Positions 1 through 10,420 of a stretch of DNA of 64,000 bases are shown piece by piece. The stretch is from assembly GCA_028712885.1 (NCBI GenBank), contig JAQTPK010000009.1, positions 1 to 64,000 on the forward strand, read 5' to 3'. Source of the stretch: Syntrophales bacterium (GTDB lineage: Bacteria; Desulfobacterota; Syntrophia; Syntrophales; UBA4778). Below the pieces are notes generated by a model. The model saw only the letters and a list, made by a program, of their open reading frames with translations, did no database searches and was not told where the DNA came from. Both the position numbers and the translations under genes were made by a program. The first letter of the stretch is position 1; each line of letters starts with the position of its first letter.

Positions 1-1181
1 GGAGATACGGCGGACTGTTTTACGACCGCTCCGTCCGGCGCCAGGTTTCCCCGCAGAATGGCGATCCCCCCCTCTTTTCCGTACGGATCGTCCAGTTTGC
101 GGATCACGCCGCCGTCCGCGCCGCGCGCCTTTTTCAGATTGTCTCCGACCGTCTTTCCCGTGACGGTAAGCGCCTCCTTGCGGATCGATCCCGCTTTGGC
201 GATCTCCTTCATGACGCTCTGGATGCCTCCAGCGCGGTCCAGGTCCGAAAGGTAGTGGCTTCCCGCGGGGCTCAGGTAACAGATGTTTGGCGTCCTGCGG
301 CTGATTTCGTTGAATATATTCAGATCGAGAGTTATCCCCGCCTCGTGGGCAACGGCCGGAATATGGAGCACCGTGTTTGTCGAACAGCCCAGGGCCATAT
401 CGACCGCGATGGCGTTTCGGAACGCATCGAGCGTTGCGATGTCCCGCGGGGCGGTGTTCTTCTTCAGGAGAGCCATTATCTGCATCCCGGTCTGTTTTGC
501 CAGCCGGCGGCGGGCCGCATCGACCGCCGGGATGGTCCCGTTCCCCGGCAGCGCCAGCCCGAGGGCTTCCGTCACGCAGTTCATGGAATTCGCCGTGAAC
601 ATGCCGGCGCAGGAACCGCAGCCGGGGCAGGCGCGGTCCTCGAGAGCCTGGAGATTTTTAGAACTCATATGCCCGGATTTGACCCTGCCTACTGCCTCGA
701 ATACGCTGATCAGGTCGACGGACTTCCCTTCGACGGTCCCCGACAGCATCGGGCCGCCGCTGACAAAAATAGAAGGAATATTGAGCCGCATGGAAGCCAT
801 AAGCATTCCGGGAATAATCTTGTCGCAGTTCGGAATGAAAACGAGTCCGTCGAAGGGATGCGCCGTCGCCATTATCTCGACGGAGTCGGCGATGATTTCC
901 CTGCTGGCAAGCGAATACTTCATCCCTGCGTGGCCCATGGCAATTCCATCGCAGACGCCGATAGCGGGAAATTCCACGGGCGTTCCTCCCGCCAGGCGGA
1001 TGCCGGCCTTGACGTCCTCGGCTAACCGGTCGAGGTGTACGTGTCCGGGGATGATCTCGTTGGCGGAGTTCACTACTCCGATAATGGGGCGTGCGATCTC
1101 CTCGTCGGTATATCCCATCGCCTTGAACAGCGAGCGGTGGGGCGCCCTTTCCAGACCTTTTTTCATCATATCGCTGCGCAT
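1..1181 (-). CDS. ilvD: Dihydroxy-acid dehydratase, C-terminal end runs off the window start
   Basis: Minus-strand translation from ATG at 1181 reads [51 protein letters not shown]...[18 protein letters not shown]; absent from the ORF track because it has no stop inside the window. Confidence 0.95.
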   Translation of the reverse strand, partial: MRSDMMKKGLERAPHRSLFKAMGYTDEEIARPIIGVVNSANEIIPGHVHLDRLAEDVKAGIRLAGGTPVEFPAIGVCDGIAMGHAGMKYSLASREIIADSVEIMATAHPFDGLVFIPNCDKIIPGMLMASMRLNIPSIFVSGGPMLSGTVEGKSVDLISVFEAVGRVKSGHMSSKNLQALEDRACPGCGSCAGMFTANSMNCVTEALGLALPGNGTIPAVDAARRRLAKQTGMQIMALLKKNTAPRDIATLDAFRNAIAVDMALGCSTNTVLHIPAVAHEAGITLDLNIFNEISRRTPNICYLSPAGSHYLSDLDRAGGIQSVMKEIAKAGSIRKEALTVTGKTVGDNLKKARGADGGVIRKLDDPYGKEGGIAILRGNLAPDGAVVKQSAVS

Positions 1182-1195
1182 TATTACCTCCAGCA

Positions 1196-1267
1196 GGGTT
1201 CGAGGATTCAAGGGGTCGAGGGTTCAAGTAAAAGAGGGTCCCAGGATTCAAGGGTTCGATGCTTCAG
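1196..1267. repeat. Degenerate 8-nt tandem repeat (GGGTTCGA GGATTCAA GGGGTCGA GGGTTCAA GTAAAAGA GGGTCCCA GGATTCAA GGGTTCGA TGCTTCAG)
   Basis: Units align in exact 8-nt phase between ilvC and ilvD. Confidence 0.85.
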
Positions 1268-1344
1268 ATGAAATAAGACTACTTTCCGCATTCGCTCCTC
1301 TTACCGGCTTCCCGGTTTTCCTGTCGTCTCAGCTTCTCATCCTC

Positions 1345-2406
1345 TCAACTTCGAGCTTTTTTGCGTCTTTCCGGCCGCAGGGACCGGACCGCTGCGCCCG
1401 CCCTCCACATTTCCATGTTGCGCATTCCGTCGAGCTCCTTCTGGAGCTTTTCGCGGTAATCGGGGGCGCTGTTCGCCTTGAGAACGATCCGGGTTTCTTT
1501 TCCGGAAATGACCCGCTCATAGAGACGGTCGAATACAGGGGCGACCGCATCCCGGAACTTGTTTTTCCAGTCCAGCGCGCCCCTCTGCGCCGTCGTGCTG
1601 CAGTTGGCGTACATCCAATCCATGCCGTTCTCAGCGACAAGCCTGATCAGGCTCTGCGTGAGCTCTTCCACGGTCTCGTTGAAAGCCTCGCTAGGGCTGT
1701 GCCCGTGGCGGCGCAGAACGTTGTACTGCGCCTCCATGACTCCGGCGAGACAGCCCATGAGCACGCCTCTTTCCCCCGTCAGGTCGCTGTAGACCTCCTT
1801 TTCAAATGTCGTGGGGAAAAGGTAGCCTGAGCCGATCGCGATGCCAAGGGCGAGCGTGCGTTCCAGGGCGCGCCCGGTATAGTCCTGGAAAACCGCATAA
1901 CTGGAATTGATGCCGCTGCCGTCCAGGAAATTCGATCTTACCGTTCTTCCGGACCCCTTCGGCGCAACGAGGATAACGTCGATATCCGGCGGCGGGACGA
2001 TTTTCGTGAGATTTTTGTAGGTGATGGAGAAACCGTGAGAAAAATAGAGGGCCTTGCCCGCCGTCAGATGGGGTTTAATGGACGGCCACACGGTTTTCTG
2101 GCCCGCATCGGAAAGCATATACATTATTATGGTCCCTCGGCGTGCGGCCTCTTCCAGCGGAAACAGGGTCTCGCCGGGTTTGAACCCGTCCTTGACGGCC
2201 TTCTTCCAGGTGGCGCCCCCCTTGCGCTGACCGACGATTACCCGGATTCCGTTGTCCCTCATGTTCATCGCCTGTCCCGGGCCCTGGACGCCGTATCCGA
2301 GGACGGCGACGGTCTCGTTTTTCAGGATCTTCTGAGCTTTTTTAAGAGGGAACTCCTTCGAGGTAACGACCTCTTCGATGGTTCCGCCGAAATCAATCTT
2401 TGCCAT
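1345..2406 (-). CDS. ilvC: Ketol-acid reductoisomerase
   Basis: ORF 353 aa; VLGYGVQGPGQAMNMRDNG, APKGSGRTVR. Confidence 0.95.
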   Translation of the reverse strand: MAKIDFGGTIEEVVTSKEFPLKKAQKILKNETVAVLGYGVQGPGQAMNMRDNGIRVIVGQRKGGATWKKAVKDGFKPGETLFPLEEAARRGTIIMYMLSDAGQKTVWPSIKPHLTAGKALYFSHGFSITYKNLTKIVPPPDIDVILVAPKGSGRTVRSNFLDGSGINSSYAVFQDYTGRALERTLALGIAIGSGYLFPTTFEKEVYSDLTGERGVLMGCLAGVMEAQYNVLRRHGHSPSEAFNETVEELTQSLIRLVAENGMDWMYANCSTTAQRGALDWKNKFRDAVAPVFDRLYERVISGKETRIVLKANSAPDYREKLQKELDGMRNMEMWRAGAAVRSLRPERRKKARS

Positions 2407-2422
2407 TAAAGACTCCTTTCTC

Positions 2423-2914
2423 TTACTTTGTGCGTTCCAGGGCTATGATTCCGGTCCGCGCCATATCATCGATTCCGAGCGGCGTCAGGCTCTGCAGCGC
2501 CTTTTCGATTTCTTCCCGCATTCCGGAGATTTCGATAACGCAGTGGTCCCCGTTCAGCGTAACCACCCTGCCGCGGAAGGTATCTATGATCAGGGCCACG
2601 TCCGCCTTGTTCTTGTCGGTCAGCCTCATCCGGACCAGCATCATTTCCCGCATGACGGTGGCCATCTTCGTCAGATCGGTAACCTTCTGGACGTCGATCA
2701 GCTTCATGAGCTGCTTTTCGATCTTCGTCAGCGTGGGCTGGTCGGCGATCGTGGTCAGAATGATTTTCGAGACCTTCGGGTCCAGCGTCGCATCCACGCA
2801 CAGCGTCTCGATATTGTAACCTCTTCCTCCCAGAGTTCCCGCAACCCTGGCGAGGACGTCCGGCTTGTTGCTAACCAGCAGCGACAATATGCGCTCTTTT
2901 TTCTCCCTTTCCAT
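2423..2914 (-). CDS. ilvN: Acetolactate synthase small subunit (ACT domain)
   Basis: ORF 163 aa; LSLLVSNKPDVLARVAGTLGGRGYNIETL. Confidence 0.93.
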   Translation of the reverse strand: MEREKKERILSLLVSNKPDVLARVAGTLGGRGYNIETLCVDATLDPKVSKIILTTIADQPTLTKIEKQLMKLIDVQKVTDLTKMATVMREMMLVRMRLTDKNKADVALIIDTFRGRVVTLNGDHCVIEISGMREEIEKALQSLTPLGIDDMARTGIIALERTK

Positions 2915-2930
2915 TTTGTCTCCTCGTGAA

Positions 2931-3012
2931 TGGGCTAAGGGCTAAAGGCCAAAAGGCTAAGGGTATCCTTCTGATTTTCTGCCTCGCGCCTCGTGCCTCG
3001 TGCCTTTAGCCT
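2931..3012. repeat. Heptad-type inverted repeat element between ilvB and ilvN
   Basis: Left arm GGGCTAA GGGCTAAA GGCCAAAA GGCTAAGG; right arm TGCCTCG CGCCTCG TGCCTCG TGCCTTTAGCC; GGCTAAAGGC / GCCTTTAGCC is a perfect inverted pair. Confidence 0.8.
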
Positions 3013-3015
3013 CAT

Positions 3016-4728
3016 TTAATTAACCATTTCCCGGCTGCCGAGCGTCATCTCGTGGATCGGCCCGCCCGGTTTCACCATCGGATAAACGCATTCCTCTCTG
3101 GCGACCTGGAAATCCATGATCACCGGCCCGGGAGTGGAGATTCCCCGGCGCAGCACCTTTTCGACTTCGGCCGGTTTTCCCGTCCGGAATCCCGTCAGGC
3201 CGTATGCCTCGGCGAGTTTTACGAAATCGGGCGCATGGGTCATGTCGGTATGGGAGTACCTCTTTTCATAAAAGAGCTCCTGCCATTGCCGGACCATCCC
3301 CAGGTATCCGTTGTTAAGAATGACTATCTTTACCGGAATTTTATACTGTACGGCCGTCGCCAGCTCCTGGATGTTCATTTGGATGCTGCCGTCCCCGGCG
3401 ATATCCACGACCAGCTTGTCGGGATGCGCCAGCTGCGCTCCGATTGCCGCCGGGAATCCGTAGCCCATTGTCCCCAGTCCCCCGGAAGAGAGGAACGTGT
3501 TCGGATAATCGTATTTATAGAACTGGGCGGCCCACATCTGGTTCTGCCCGACCTCGGTGGTGATGATGGTATTTCCTCCCCTGGTCAGTTCGTAGAGGGT
3601 CTCGATTACGAACTGCGGCTTGATTACCTCGTCGCTCCGGCAGTAGGACAGCGGCACGTCCCGTTTCCAGCCGTCGATCAGGCCGAGCCACTCGCGGCGC
3701 TGATCGCCGGTGACCGTAAAATTCTTTTCTTTCAAGAGTTGATTGAAACTCCTCAGTGCCGATTTGCAGTCGCTTACGATCGGAACGTCGATCATTACGT
3801 TCTTGTTGATCGAGGAAGGGTCCACGTCCACGTGTACGATCTTGGCGTTTCTCGCGAAAGTATCTATTTTGCCCGTGACCCGATCGTCAAAACGGCAACC
3901 CAGGGTGATCATGAGATCGCAATGGCTGATCGCCATATTGGCGTAATAGGTGCCGTGCATGCCGGGCATTCCCAGCCACAATGGGTCCGTTCCCGGAAAC
4001 GCGCCCAGTCCCATCAGCGTGGAAGTCACCGGAGTCTTCGTCCTCCAGGCCATTTCCCTCAATTCCTGGGAAGCCCCGCCGAGGATGATTCCTCCTCCCG
4101 AGAGAATTAGAGGATTCTTCGCTTCCGAAAGCATGTCCAGGACCTGAAACGCCTTTTTGGAGGGCGGGCGGGGCTGGGGCTCCTCCTCGTCCCGGAAGGA
4201 GGAGGGGGTATATTCCGCCATCGCGTTCATGACGTCTTTGGGAAGATCGATCAGAACGGGGCCGGGGCGGTCGGACCTTGCGATATGGAAGGCTTCGCTT
4301 ATCGTCCTCGTCAATTCCTCTACGCGCCTTACCTGGAAGTTATGTTTTGTGCACGGGCGTGTAATCCCGATAATATCCACCTCCTGGAAGGCATCCGTCC
4401 CGATCAGGGATGTAGGGACCTGCCCTGTGAAGACGACGATCGGAATGGAATCCAGGTGGGCGTTGGCGATCCCCGTCACGGTATTGGAGGCCCCCGGGCC
4501 GGACGTGACGAGCGCCACTCCTACCTTGCCCGAAGCCCTTGCGTATCCGTCCGCGGCGTGAACGGCCCCCTGCTCGTGCCGCACGAGAATATGCCTGATA
4601 TTTCCTTTGTGCAGTTCGTCGTAGATATCAATTACCGCGCCTCCGGGGTATCCGAAGATCACGTCGACTCCCTCCTGCTTTAATGCCTGGATCAAGATCT
4701 GGGATCCTTTAATTTTCAAGGGAAACAC
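3016..4728 (-). CDS. ilvB: Acetolactate synthase large subunit (ThDP enzyme)
   Basis: ORF 570 aa; GYPGGAVIDIYDEL, GDGSIQMNIQELATAVQYKIPVKIVILNNGYLGMVRQWQ. Confidence 0.96.
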   Translation of the reverse strand: MFPLKIKGSQILIQALKQEGVDVIFGYPGGAVIDIYDELHKGNIRHILVRHEQGAVHAADGYARASGKVGVALVTSGPGASNTVTGIANAHLDSIPIVVFTGQVPTSLIGTDAFQEVDIIGITRPCTKHNFQVRRVEELTRTISEAFHIARSDRPGPVLIDLPKDVMNAMAEYTPSSFRDEEEPQPRPPSKKAFQVLDMLSEAKNPLILSGGGIILGGASQELREMAWRTKTPVTSTLMGLGAFPGTDPLWLGMPGMHGTYYANMAISHCDLMITLGCRFDDRVTGKIDTFARNAKIVHVDVDPSSINKNVMIDVPIVSDCKSALRSFNQLLKEKNFTVTGDQRREWLGLIDGWKRDVPLSYCRSDEVIKPQFVIETLYELTRGGNTIITTEVGQNQMWAAQFYKYDYPNTFLSSGGLGTMGYGFPAAIGAQLAHPDKLVVDIAGDGSIQMNIQELATAVQYKIPVKIVILNNGYLGMVRQWQELFYEKRYSHTDMTHAPDFVKLAEAYGLTGFRTGKPAEVEKVLRRGISTPGPVIMDFQVAREECVYPMVKPGGPIHEMTLGSREMVN

Positions 4729-4740
4729 CTCCTTCTTGAA

Positions 4741-4780
4741 TAAAAAAAACCGTTACCATCTCTTAAGGGTGGTAACGGTT
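4741..4780 (-). terminator. Rho-independent terminator in the ilvB leader (attenuator)
   Basis: Minus strand AACCGTTACC-acccttaagagat-GGTAACGGTT followed by TTTTTTTT; 10-bp perfect stem, upstream of the ilvB start. Confidence 0.9.
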
Positions 4781-4802
4781 CATTGCCGAACAGGTGCAAC
4801 CA

Positions 4803-4871
4803 TCACCCCCCTGCTGTGCAGGGGACTACGATAACGACGAGTACGAAGGCGATGGTTTCAAGGCATCTCAT
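4803..4871 (-). CDS. ilv leader peptide MRCLETIAFVLVVIVVPCTAGG (22 aa)
   Basis: ATG at 4871, TGA ending 4803, AAGGA Shine-Dalgarno 8 nt upstream; codons gta ctc gtc gtt atc gta gtc encode V-L-V-V-I-V-V; terminator follows. Confidence 0.88.
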   Translation of the reverse strand: MRCLETIAFVLVVIVVPCTAGG

Positions 4872-4895
4872 CAGATTATTCCTTGTGAGATTGAG

Positions 4896-4924
4896 AAGCT
4901 AACAGTTCATTCCGCATATGTCAA
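4896..4924 (-). promoter_or_regulatory. Sigma70-type promoter for the ilv leader/operon
   Basis: TTGACA (4924-4919), 17-nt spacer, TAGCTT (4901-4896). Confidence 0.7.
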
Positions 4925-4965
4925 GATGATTTTAAATACCGGGACGATAGGTTGTTTTCCTTTTC

Positions 4966-4994
4966 TTGACAATCCGGCTTCCCTCTGATAGCTA
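4966..4994 (+). promoter_or_regulatory. Possible divergent promoter for the radical SAM gene
   Basis: TTGACA, 17 nt, TAGCTA. Confidence 0.4.
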
Positions 4995-5048
4995 CTATTC
5001 TCTGAATGTTTCACTATAAACTGATTTCGGACGGGCACTGCCGAGCAG

Positions 5049-6749
5049 TTGATCCCGCGTGAAATGGCGCTCTTCGATCTGGGGAGGTACGAAGCCGCTG
5101 TAAAGCCGCTTGTGCCTCTTTTTATTTTCGCCCTGACGACGGAAATGGCTCTGGATGCAATAATCATATCGGATATCGGGGGAGACAGCCTCTCCGGATC
5201 GAGTCCCCTCAGGCTGGAAATAGACGGGAGGCCCGCCACGCTTCCCGCCGTCCTGAATTTCCTGGAGAATGGCGGAAAGATAACGCCTCCCGTCCGGGAC
5301 GAAGACCGCCTGAGCTGGTCCTCCGCGCCCAGGCTGAACGGAATTCACCTCTTTCACGAGCTTGAGCGGCACGGATTCCGGGCGGAGCTGATCAACAACT
5401 ACTACGCTGAAAAGGACCTCTTTCTCCGGCACCTTGAACAGAGTCCCCGCGCGGTGGTAATCTCGACAACCTTCATCATTTCCAAACAGGCCATCCGCAG
5501 GCTTGTCGAGGATGTACGGACGCACGCGCCCGGCATCGCGGTCATCCTGGGGGGGCCGTTCGTTTACTCGTCTTTTCTGCTGATGCAGAAAAAGGCCGAT
5601 CCCTCCTATGAAACGGAATCCGCCGGAGATGATTTTCTTTTCCTCGATGTCCGGGACGAGCCCGCGGTCGATCTCTACATTATCGGCCGGAGCGGACATG
5701 CCGTCCTGAGGGAGGCGCTGAAGAGAATCCGCGACGGAAGGAAGCCGGAAGGCCTTCCCGGTACGGCCTGGCTGGACGGAAACAGATACGCGTTCGGCCC
5801 TCCGAACGCAGAAAACGATGAAGTCGGGCCCGGCCTGATCCCGGACTGGAGCATCCTTCCGGACAGGGTTTTCAGGACGGAGGTCGTTCCCATCCAGGCG
5901 AGTACAGGCTGTCCTTTTAAATGCGCCTACTGCAATTTCATCAAGGACCGCCGCTTGACTTACGTAAAACCGCTCGACCGGCTGATTGCGGAGCTGAAAA
6001 GCGTCTCCGCCCGCGGCGCCCGTTATGTCCGCTTCATCGATGACAATTTCCGTCTGGGAAGGATGGATCTCGACCAGGTCTGCCGAAGGCTCATCGATGA
6101 AGGCATAAACCTGAAATGGATGAGCTTCATCCGCGCAGGCACCTTGAAGAATTCCGATCTGGAATTGCTGCGGCGGGCCGGATGTGTGGAAATGCAGCTT
6201 GGGCTCGAATCCGCCGCCGGCCGCATTCTGCAGAACATGAACAAAGAGGCCGACCCCGGCCTCTATGCCGGCGTTGTGAAGGACCTTCTGTCGGCCGGCA
6301 TAAATGCCTCCTGCTGTTTCATTTTCGGTTTCCCCGGCGAAACGGAAGAGACGGTCCGCAGGACCATCCAATTCATCAAGGAAAGCGGGCATCCCGAACT
6401 GGAAGGGGTTTTTTCCTGGTCAATCTATCCGTTTATCCTTGCCCCCCTGAGCCCCGTTTATGAGCCCGGGATGAGGAAAAGATACGATCTCACCGGCTAC
6501 ATGATGGAATGGAAACATGCGACGATGGACTGGAAAGAGGCGCGCGGATGGATAAAACGGGCGTTTGTCGAAATAGAGAATTCCGGCCCCCACTACGGAG
6601 AAGAAAACCTCGATCTCTTTCTCGGGCTTTCCGCCGCCGTCAGGAAAAAATTCTCAGCCGGCCGGCATAAGCTCGCCAAGCTGGGCGTAGCGGGGAGGCT
6701 GGACCGTGAAGTAATGATTCGGGTCTTTCGCGAGGTCCTGGCCGGATGA
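5049..6749 (+). CDS. B12-binding-domain radical SAM protein (start may be 5145, MALDAIIISDIGGD)
   Basis: CxxxCxxC motif CPFKCAYC; N-terminal cobalamin-binding-like region before it. Confidence 0.85.
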   Translation: MIPREMALFDLGRYEAAVKPLVPLFIFALTTEMALDAIIISDIGGDSLSGSSPLRLEIDGRPATLPAVLNFLENGGKITPPVRDEDRLSWSSAPRLNGIHLFHELERHGFRAELINNYYAEKDLFLRHLEQSPRAVVISTTFIISKQAIRRLVEDVRTHAPGIAVILGGPFVYSSFLLMQKKADPSYETESAGDDFLFLDVRDEPAVDLYIIGRSGHAVLREALKRIRDGRKPEGLPGTAWLDGNRYAFGPPNAENDEVGPGLIPDWSILPDRVFRTEVVPIQASTGCPFKCAYCNFIKDRRLTYVKPLDRLIAELKSVSARGARYVRFIDDNFRLGRMDLDQVCRRLIDEGINLKWMSFIRAGTLKNSDLELLRRAGCVEMQLGLESAAGRILQNMNKEADPGLYAGVVKDLLSAGINASCCFIFGFPGETEETVRRTIQFIKESGHPELEGVFSWSIYPFILAPLSPVYEPGMRKRYDLTGYMMEWKHATMDWKEARGWIKRAFVEIENSGPHYGEENLDLFLGLSAAVRKKFSAGRHKLAKLGVAGRLDREVMIRVFREVLAG

Positions 6750-6755
6750 CAATTC

Positions 6756-9197
6756 TTATCTGGGCTTTCCATCTGGAGGATCATCACCCCTGTTTTCCGT
6801 CTTCTTCTGGTCGGGCGTGCCGAGGAAGAATTTCAGGACCCTGTTCTCGACCGGATTTGCAGAGTAATCGGCAGGCGCCGATCCCGACAGGAAAACCTCG
6901 TTTATCGTATTTGAAGCGCCCGGCTTGGCGAGCAGACCCGTTTTGGGATCAATCTTCACGGAGATGACCCCTTCAGGCATCGGGAAAGATTCGGCCGGCA
7001 GCTGCTGGACGGCCCTCTCCATGAAATAGAGCCAGATCGGGGCGGCCGCCATCCCTCCGACCTCGGCTTTTCCGAGCGGCTTCCCGTCGTCATAGCCTAC
7101 CCAGACCCCCGCGACAATAGAGGGCGTATATCCCACAAACCAGGCGTCCTTCAGATCATCCGTCGTGCCGGTTTTTCCCGCCGCCGGTCTTCCGAGCGAT
7201 TTTACCCTCCATCCCGTTCCCCTCAGCACCACGTCCTGGAGAATCGAAGTCGTCAGATACGCGACTTTGGGGTCGATCACCTGTTCCACGACGGGCTTGT
7301 GCTCTTCGAAAACGTTTCCGGTGCGGTCCACGATTTTCCGTATGTAGAACGGCTCTACACGCCTGCCCTCGTTGGCCAGAACGCCGAATGCCCTGACCAG
7401 TTCCTGGACGGTCACTCCCGATGTGCCGAGCGCCAGGGAAAGGTTTTTCGAGACCGGGGAAGTAATCCCCATGTTGGCCGCATAGTCGGCCGCGTAATTC
7501 ACCCCGATCTCCTGGAGGATCTTGATCGTTACAACATTGCGCGAGTGGACCAGGGCGCTCCTCAGCGTAGTGGGACCCCAGTACTGGCGGTCGAAGTTTT
7601 GCGGCTTCCATTCCCCTGCAGGGGTGTCGAAAGATATCGGCTCGTCCACGATGATCGTCGCCGGGGTCATTCCCTTGTCCAGGGCCGCTGAATATATGAT
7701 CGGCTTGAAAGCCGAACCGGGCTGTCTCCGGGCCTGCGTTGTCCGGTTATATTCGCTCTTGTTGAAATCCCTGCCTCCCACCATCGCCTTGATCTCGCCG
7801 TTCCTCGCGTCCATGCACAGGAGGGCCGCCTGCACGGTCCGCCCCATTTCTATGGCCAGCCGCAGCTCGGAGCCTCCGTCGATGACCCGCGCGTACACAA
7901 CGTCGCCGGGCTGGAAGGATGTTGCCGGAGTTTTCCCCGCTCCTCTGGCCGCGGGCTCAAGGACGATATCGTCGTAATCGGCCATGCCCGCGCGGGCGGT
8001 GCCGACTTTCAAGTGCAGGACCTTTGCTTCTGCATCGTTCTTTTCCACCAGGGCCTTTACGACCTGGCCGCGCTCGAGCGGCCTTGCCTCGAGTCCCCTG
8101 TCCAGCTCTTCCAGGAAGCTTTTGTAGGCGCCCTTATGGATCCTGCGCATCGGAGTTTTCAGGCCTTCCCGTTTTTCAAGCTCCTGGAGCCCCCGCTCCA
8201 CCGCCGCCTCCGCGGCCCGCTGGGCATTGATGTTCAGGGTGGTGTAGATGTCCAGGCCTTCCTTGTAAAGCACGTCGCTTCCGTAATTGGCCAGGATGTA
8301 GCGGCGTATGTTTTCCGTGAAATACGGCGCGATCTTCGCCTTCGCCCCCTCCTTGTTCAGGCGGACGGGCGTCTTTATAATCCTCTCCTTTTCCTCCTCG
8401 GTGATATACCCGTCCTCGACCATCCGGGTGAGCACATAGGCCTGCCGCTGGTAGGCTTTCTCCGAGCTCACAAAGGGGGAGTACTTGCTGGGGGCCTTGG
8501 GGAGTCCGGCCAGCATGGCCGCCTCCGCCAGGGTGATCTCTCTGGCGCTTTTAGCGAAATAATAACGCGAGGCGGCCTCGATGCCGTACGTTCCGTGGCC
8601 GAGATAGATCTGGTTCAGATAAAGGTTCAGGATTTCGTATTTCTTCAGATAATTGTTGATGCGGTGGGCGAGGATGACCTCTTTTATCTTCCGTCCGTAG
8701 GTCTTTTCTGAGGTAAGGAAAAAAGATTTGGCCACCTGCTGCGTGATCGTGCTCCCCCCCTGGACGATTGCGCCGTGCTCCAGGTTTTTCACGAACGCCC
8801 GGACAATCCCGTACAGGTCGACTCCTTCATGCTCGAAGAACCTGGAATCTTCCGCCGCGACGAAGGCGTTGATCACGTATTTCGGGACCTTGGAAATCGA
8901 GATGACCCGCCTGTCCTCCATGAAGAACTCGTGCAGGAGATTGTTGTCGTCGGCGTATATCCTGGTGGTAATGCTGGGGCGGTAATCCTTCAGGGAATAG
9001 ATGTCCGGCAGATCGCGGATGATCCAGTACAGGGATGCGCCTCCGGCTATAAGAACCAGGGGAAAGAGGATCAGACTTCCGATTACGAATTTTCTGAAGA
9101 GGGAGCTTCCGCGGGCCTTTTTCCGGATTCTTTTCAGGGATGTCCTGCCGAAAACCTTCATTACTGATCCTGCCTGCGAGCCTTTTTCTCTCCCCAA
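6756..9197 (-). CDS. Penicillin-binding protein 1A family (start probably MKVFGRT near 9161)
   Basis: EDSRFFEHEGVD, GGSTITQQVAK (glycosyltransferase 51), RQPGSAFKPI, GKTGTTDD (transpeptidase). Confidence 0.93.
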   Translation of the reverse strand: MGREKGSQAGSVMKVFGRTSLKRIRKKARGSSLFRKFVIGSLILFPLVLIAGGASLYWIIRDLPDIYSLKDYRPSITTRIYADDNNLLHEFFMEDRRVISISKVPKYVINAFVAAEDSRFFEHEGVDLYGIVRAFVKNLEHGAIVQGGSTITQQVAKSFFLTSEKTYGRKIKEVILAHRINNYLKKYEILNLYLNQIYLGHGTYGIEAASRYYFAKSAREITLAEAAMLAGLPKAPSKYSPFVSSEKAYQRQAYVLTRMVEDGYITEEEKERIIKTPVRLNKEGAKAKIAPYFTENIRRYILANYGSDVLYKEGLDIYTTLNINAQRAAEAAVERGLQELEKREGLKTPMRRIHKGAYKSFLEELDRGLEARPLERGQVVKALVEKNDAEAKVLHLKVGTARAGMADYDDIVLEPAARGAGKTPATSFQPGDVVYARVIDGGSELRLAIEMGRTVQAALLCMDARNGEIKAMVGGRDFNKSEYNRTTQARRQPGSAFKPIIYSAALDKGMTPATIIVDEPISFDTPAGEWKPQNFDRQYWGPTTLRSALVHSRNVVTIKILQEIGVNYAADYAANMGITSPVSKNLSLALGTSGVTVQELVRAFGVLANEGRRVEPFYIRKIVDRTGNVFEEHKPVVEQVIDPKVAYLTTSILQDVVLRGTGWRVKSLGRPAAGKTGTTDDLKDAWFVGYTPSIVAGVWVGYDDGKPLGKAEVGGMAAAPIWLYFMERAVQQLPAESFPMPEGVISVKIDPKTGLLAKPGASNTINEVFLSGSAPADYSANPVENRVLKFFLGTPDQKKTENRGDDPPDGKPR

Positions 9198-9907
9198 CGG
9201 GCCACGAGAATGCCGGCTTCATAGAGCACGATCATGGGGAGCGCCATCATCATCTGGGTAAAGGCGTCGGGCGTGGGCGTGAGTATAGCCGCAAGGATGA
9301 AAATTATCAATATTGCGTATTTCCTCTGGCGCGAAAGCGTCCGGGCGCTTACGACTCCTATTCTCGAGAGAAAGAAAATAACGACCGGTATCTCGAAAAT
9401 AACGCCGAAAGCGAGCAGCAGCCTGGTGGCGAACGAAAGATACTCGCGCAGGGTGAGCATGGGCCTCAGGAAATCCGTCGAAAATTCCATGAAGAAGCCG
9501 AAAGCTGGAGGCAGGACGAGGAAATAGGCGAACAGGACTCCTCCCGAGAACAGGATAGTGGACGAGAGGACGAAAGGCACGACATACTTTTTTTCAGACG
9601 CATACAGCCCCGGGGAAATGAATTTCCAGAGCTGGTAAAGGATGAACGGCGCCGAAATGACGAGGGCGGAGAATAAGGAAATTTTAAGATAGTTCAGGAA
9701 AGCCTCCGGAAGACCGGTGAAGATGAGATGGCTTCCCTTCGGCATTACAGAGACGAGCGGGCGGGTGATTATCGCCATCAGCTCTTCACGGAAGTAGTAT
9801 GACCCGCCCATGGCCGCCCCTACCGCCACGAGCGACCGGATCAGCCTGGTTCTCAGCTCTTCCAGGTGAAACCGAAGGGGCATTTTTTCGTTGGGGAGAT
9901 CACTCAT
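9161..9907 (-). CDS. tatC: Sec-independent translocase TatC
   Basis: MPLRFHLEELRTRLIRSL; multi-TM, FEIPVVIFFLSR. Confidence 0.93.
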   Translation of the reverse strand: MSDLPNEKMPLRFHLEELRTRLIRSLVAVGAAMGGSYYFREELMAIITRPLVSVMPKGSHLIFTGLPEAFLNYLKISLFSALVISAPFILYQLWKFISPGLYASEKKYVVPFVLSSTILFSGGVLFAYFLVLPPAFGFFMEFSTDFLRPMLTLREYLSFATRLLLAFGVIFEIPVVIFFLSRIGVVSARTLSRQRKYAILIIFILAAILTPTPDAFTQMMMALPMIVLYEAGILVARWGEKKARRQDQ

Positions 9908-9942
9908 CAGCAGAAGCTCCAGCAGGTAAGGCGGTCGCTCAT

Positions 9943-10254
9943 TCAGGGATTGTCCGGCCGGGGAGACGGTCCGGTTGACTCGGGGGGTTGGCCGGGTTCC
10001 TGTTTCTGTTCCGGAGCCTGGGCCTTTTCTTCTTCTTCCAGCTTCCGGCTGAAAAGCATGGATTCTTTCAGGTCGTCGGCGCCGGATTTCATTTTATCGA
10101 GGGCCAGTTCCTCTTTGACATCGTCCATTGCGCGCCGGAACTCCGCAAAGCCTTTTCCGATCGCGCGCGCGAGTTCCGGAAGCCTTGCCGGCCCGATCAC
10201 AATCAGGGCTACAATCATTATGACGATCAGTTCGGGCACTCCGATGTTGAGCAT
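9943..10254 (-). CDS. tatB: TatA/TatB-type translocase subunit
   Basis: [45 protein letters not shown]; the ORF track extends the start to 10332. Confidence 0.85.
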   Translation of the reverse strand: MLNIGVPELIVIMIVALIVIGPARLPELARAIGKGFAEFRRAMDDVKEELALDKMKSGADDLKESMLFSRKLEEEEKAQAPEQKQEPGQPPESTGPSPRPDNP

Positions 10255-10420
10255 GGCTTCCCCTTTCCAGACGGAATATATCTTCTGCGGGAGTTTGTCA
10301 ATCCCTCGGACCCCCCGGACAGGCCGAAACACTTTGCCATAAAGGGTATTTTATGATAGAAATTCTTGATTTTTCAATACACGGTCGCTTTACGTAAACG
10401 GCGGCCGGAGCGAGGAGGGA

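Noticed and set aside
283-1830. 515-aa plus-strand ORF over ilvD/ilvC
   Set aside because: Antisense to clear ilvD and ilvC coding regions
4995-6392. 465-aa minus ORF
   Set aside because: Antisense to the radical SAM gene with its CxxxCxxC motif on the plus strand
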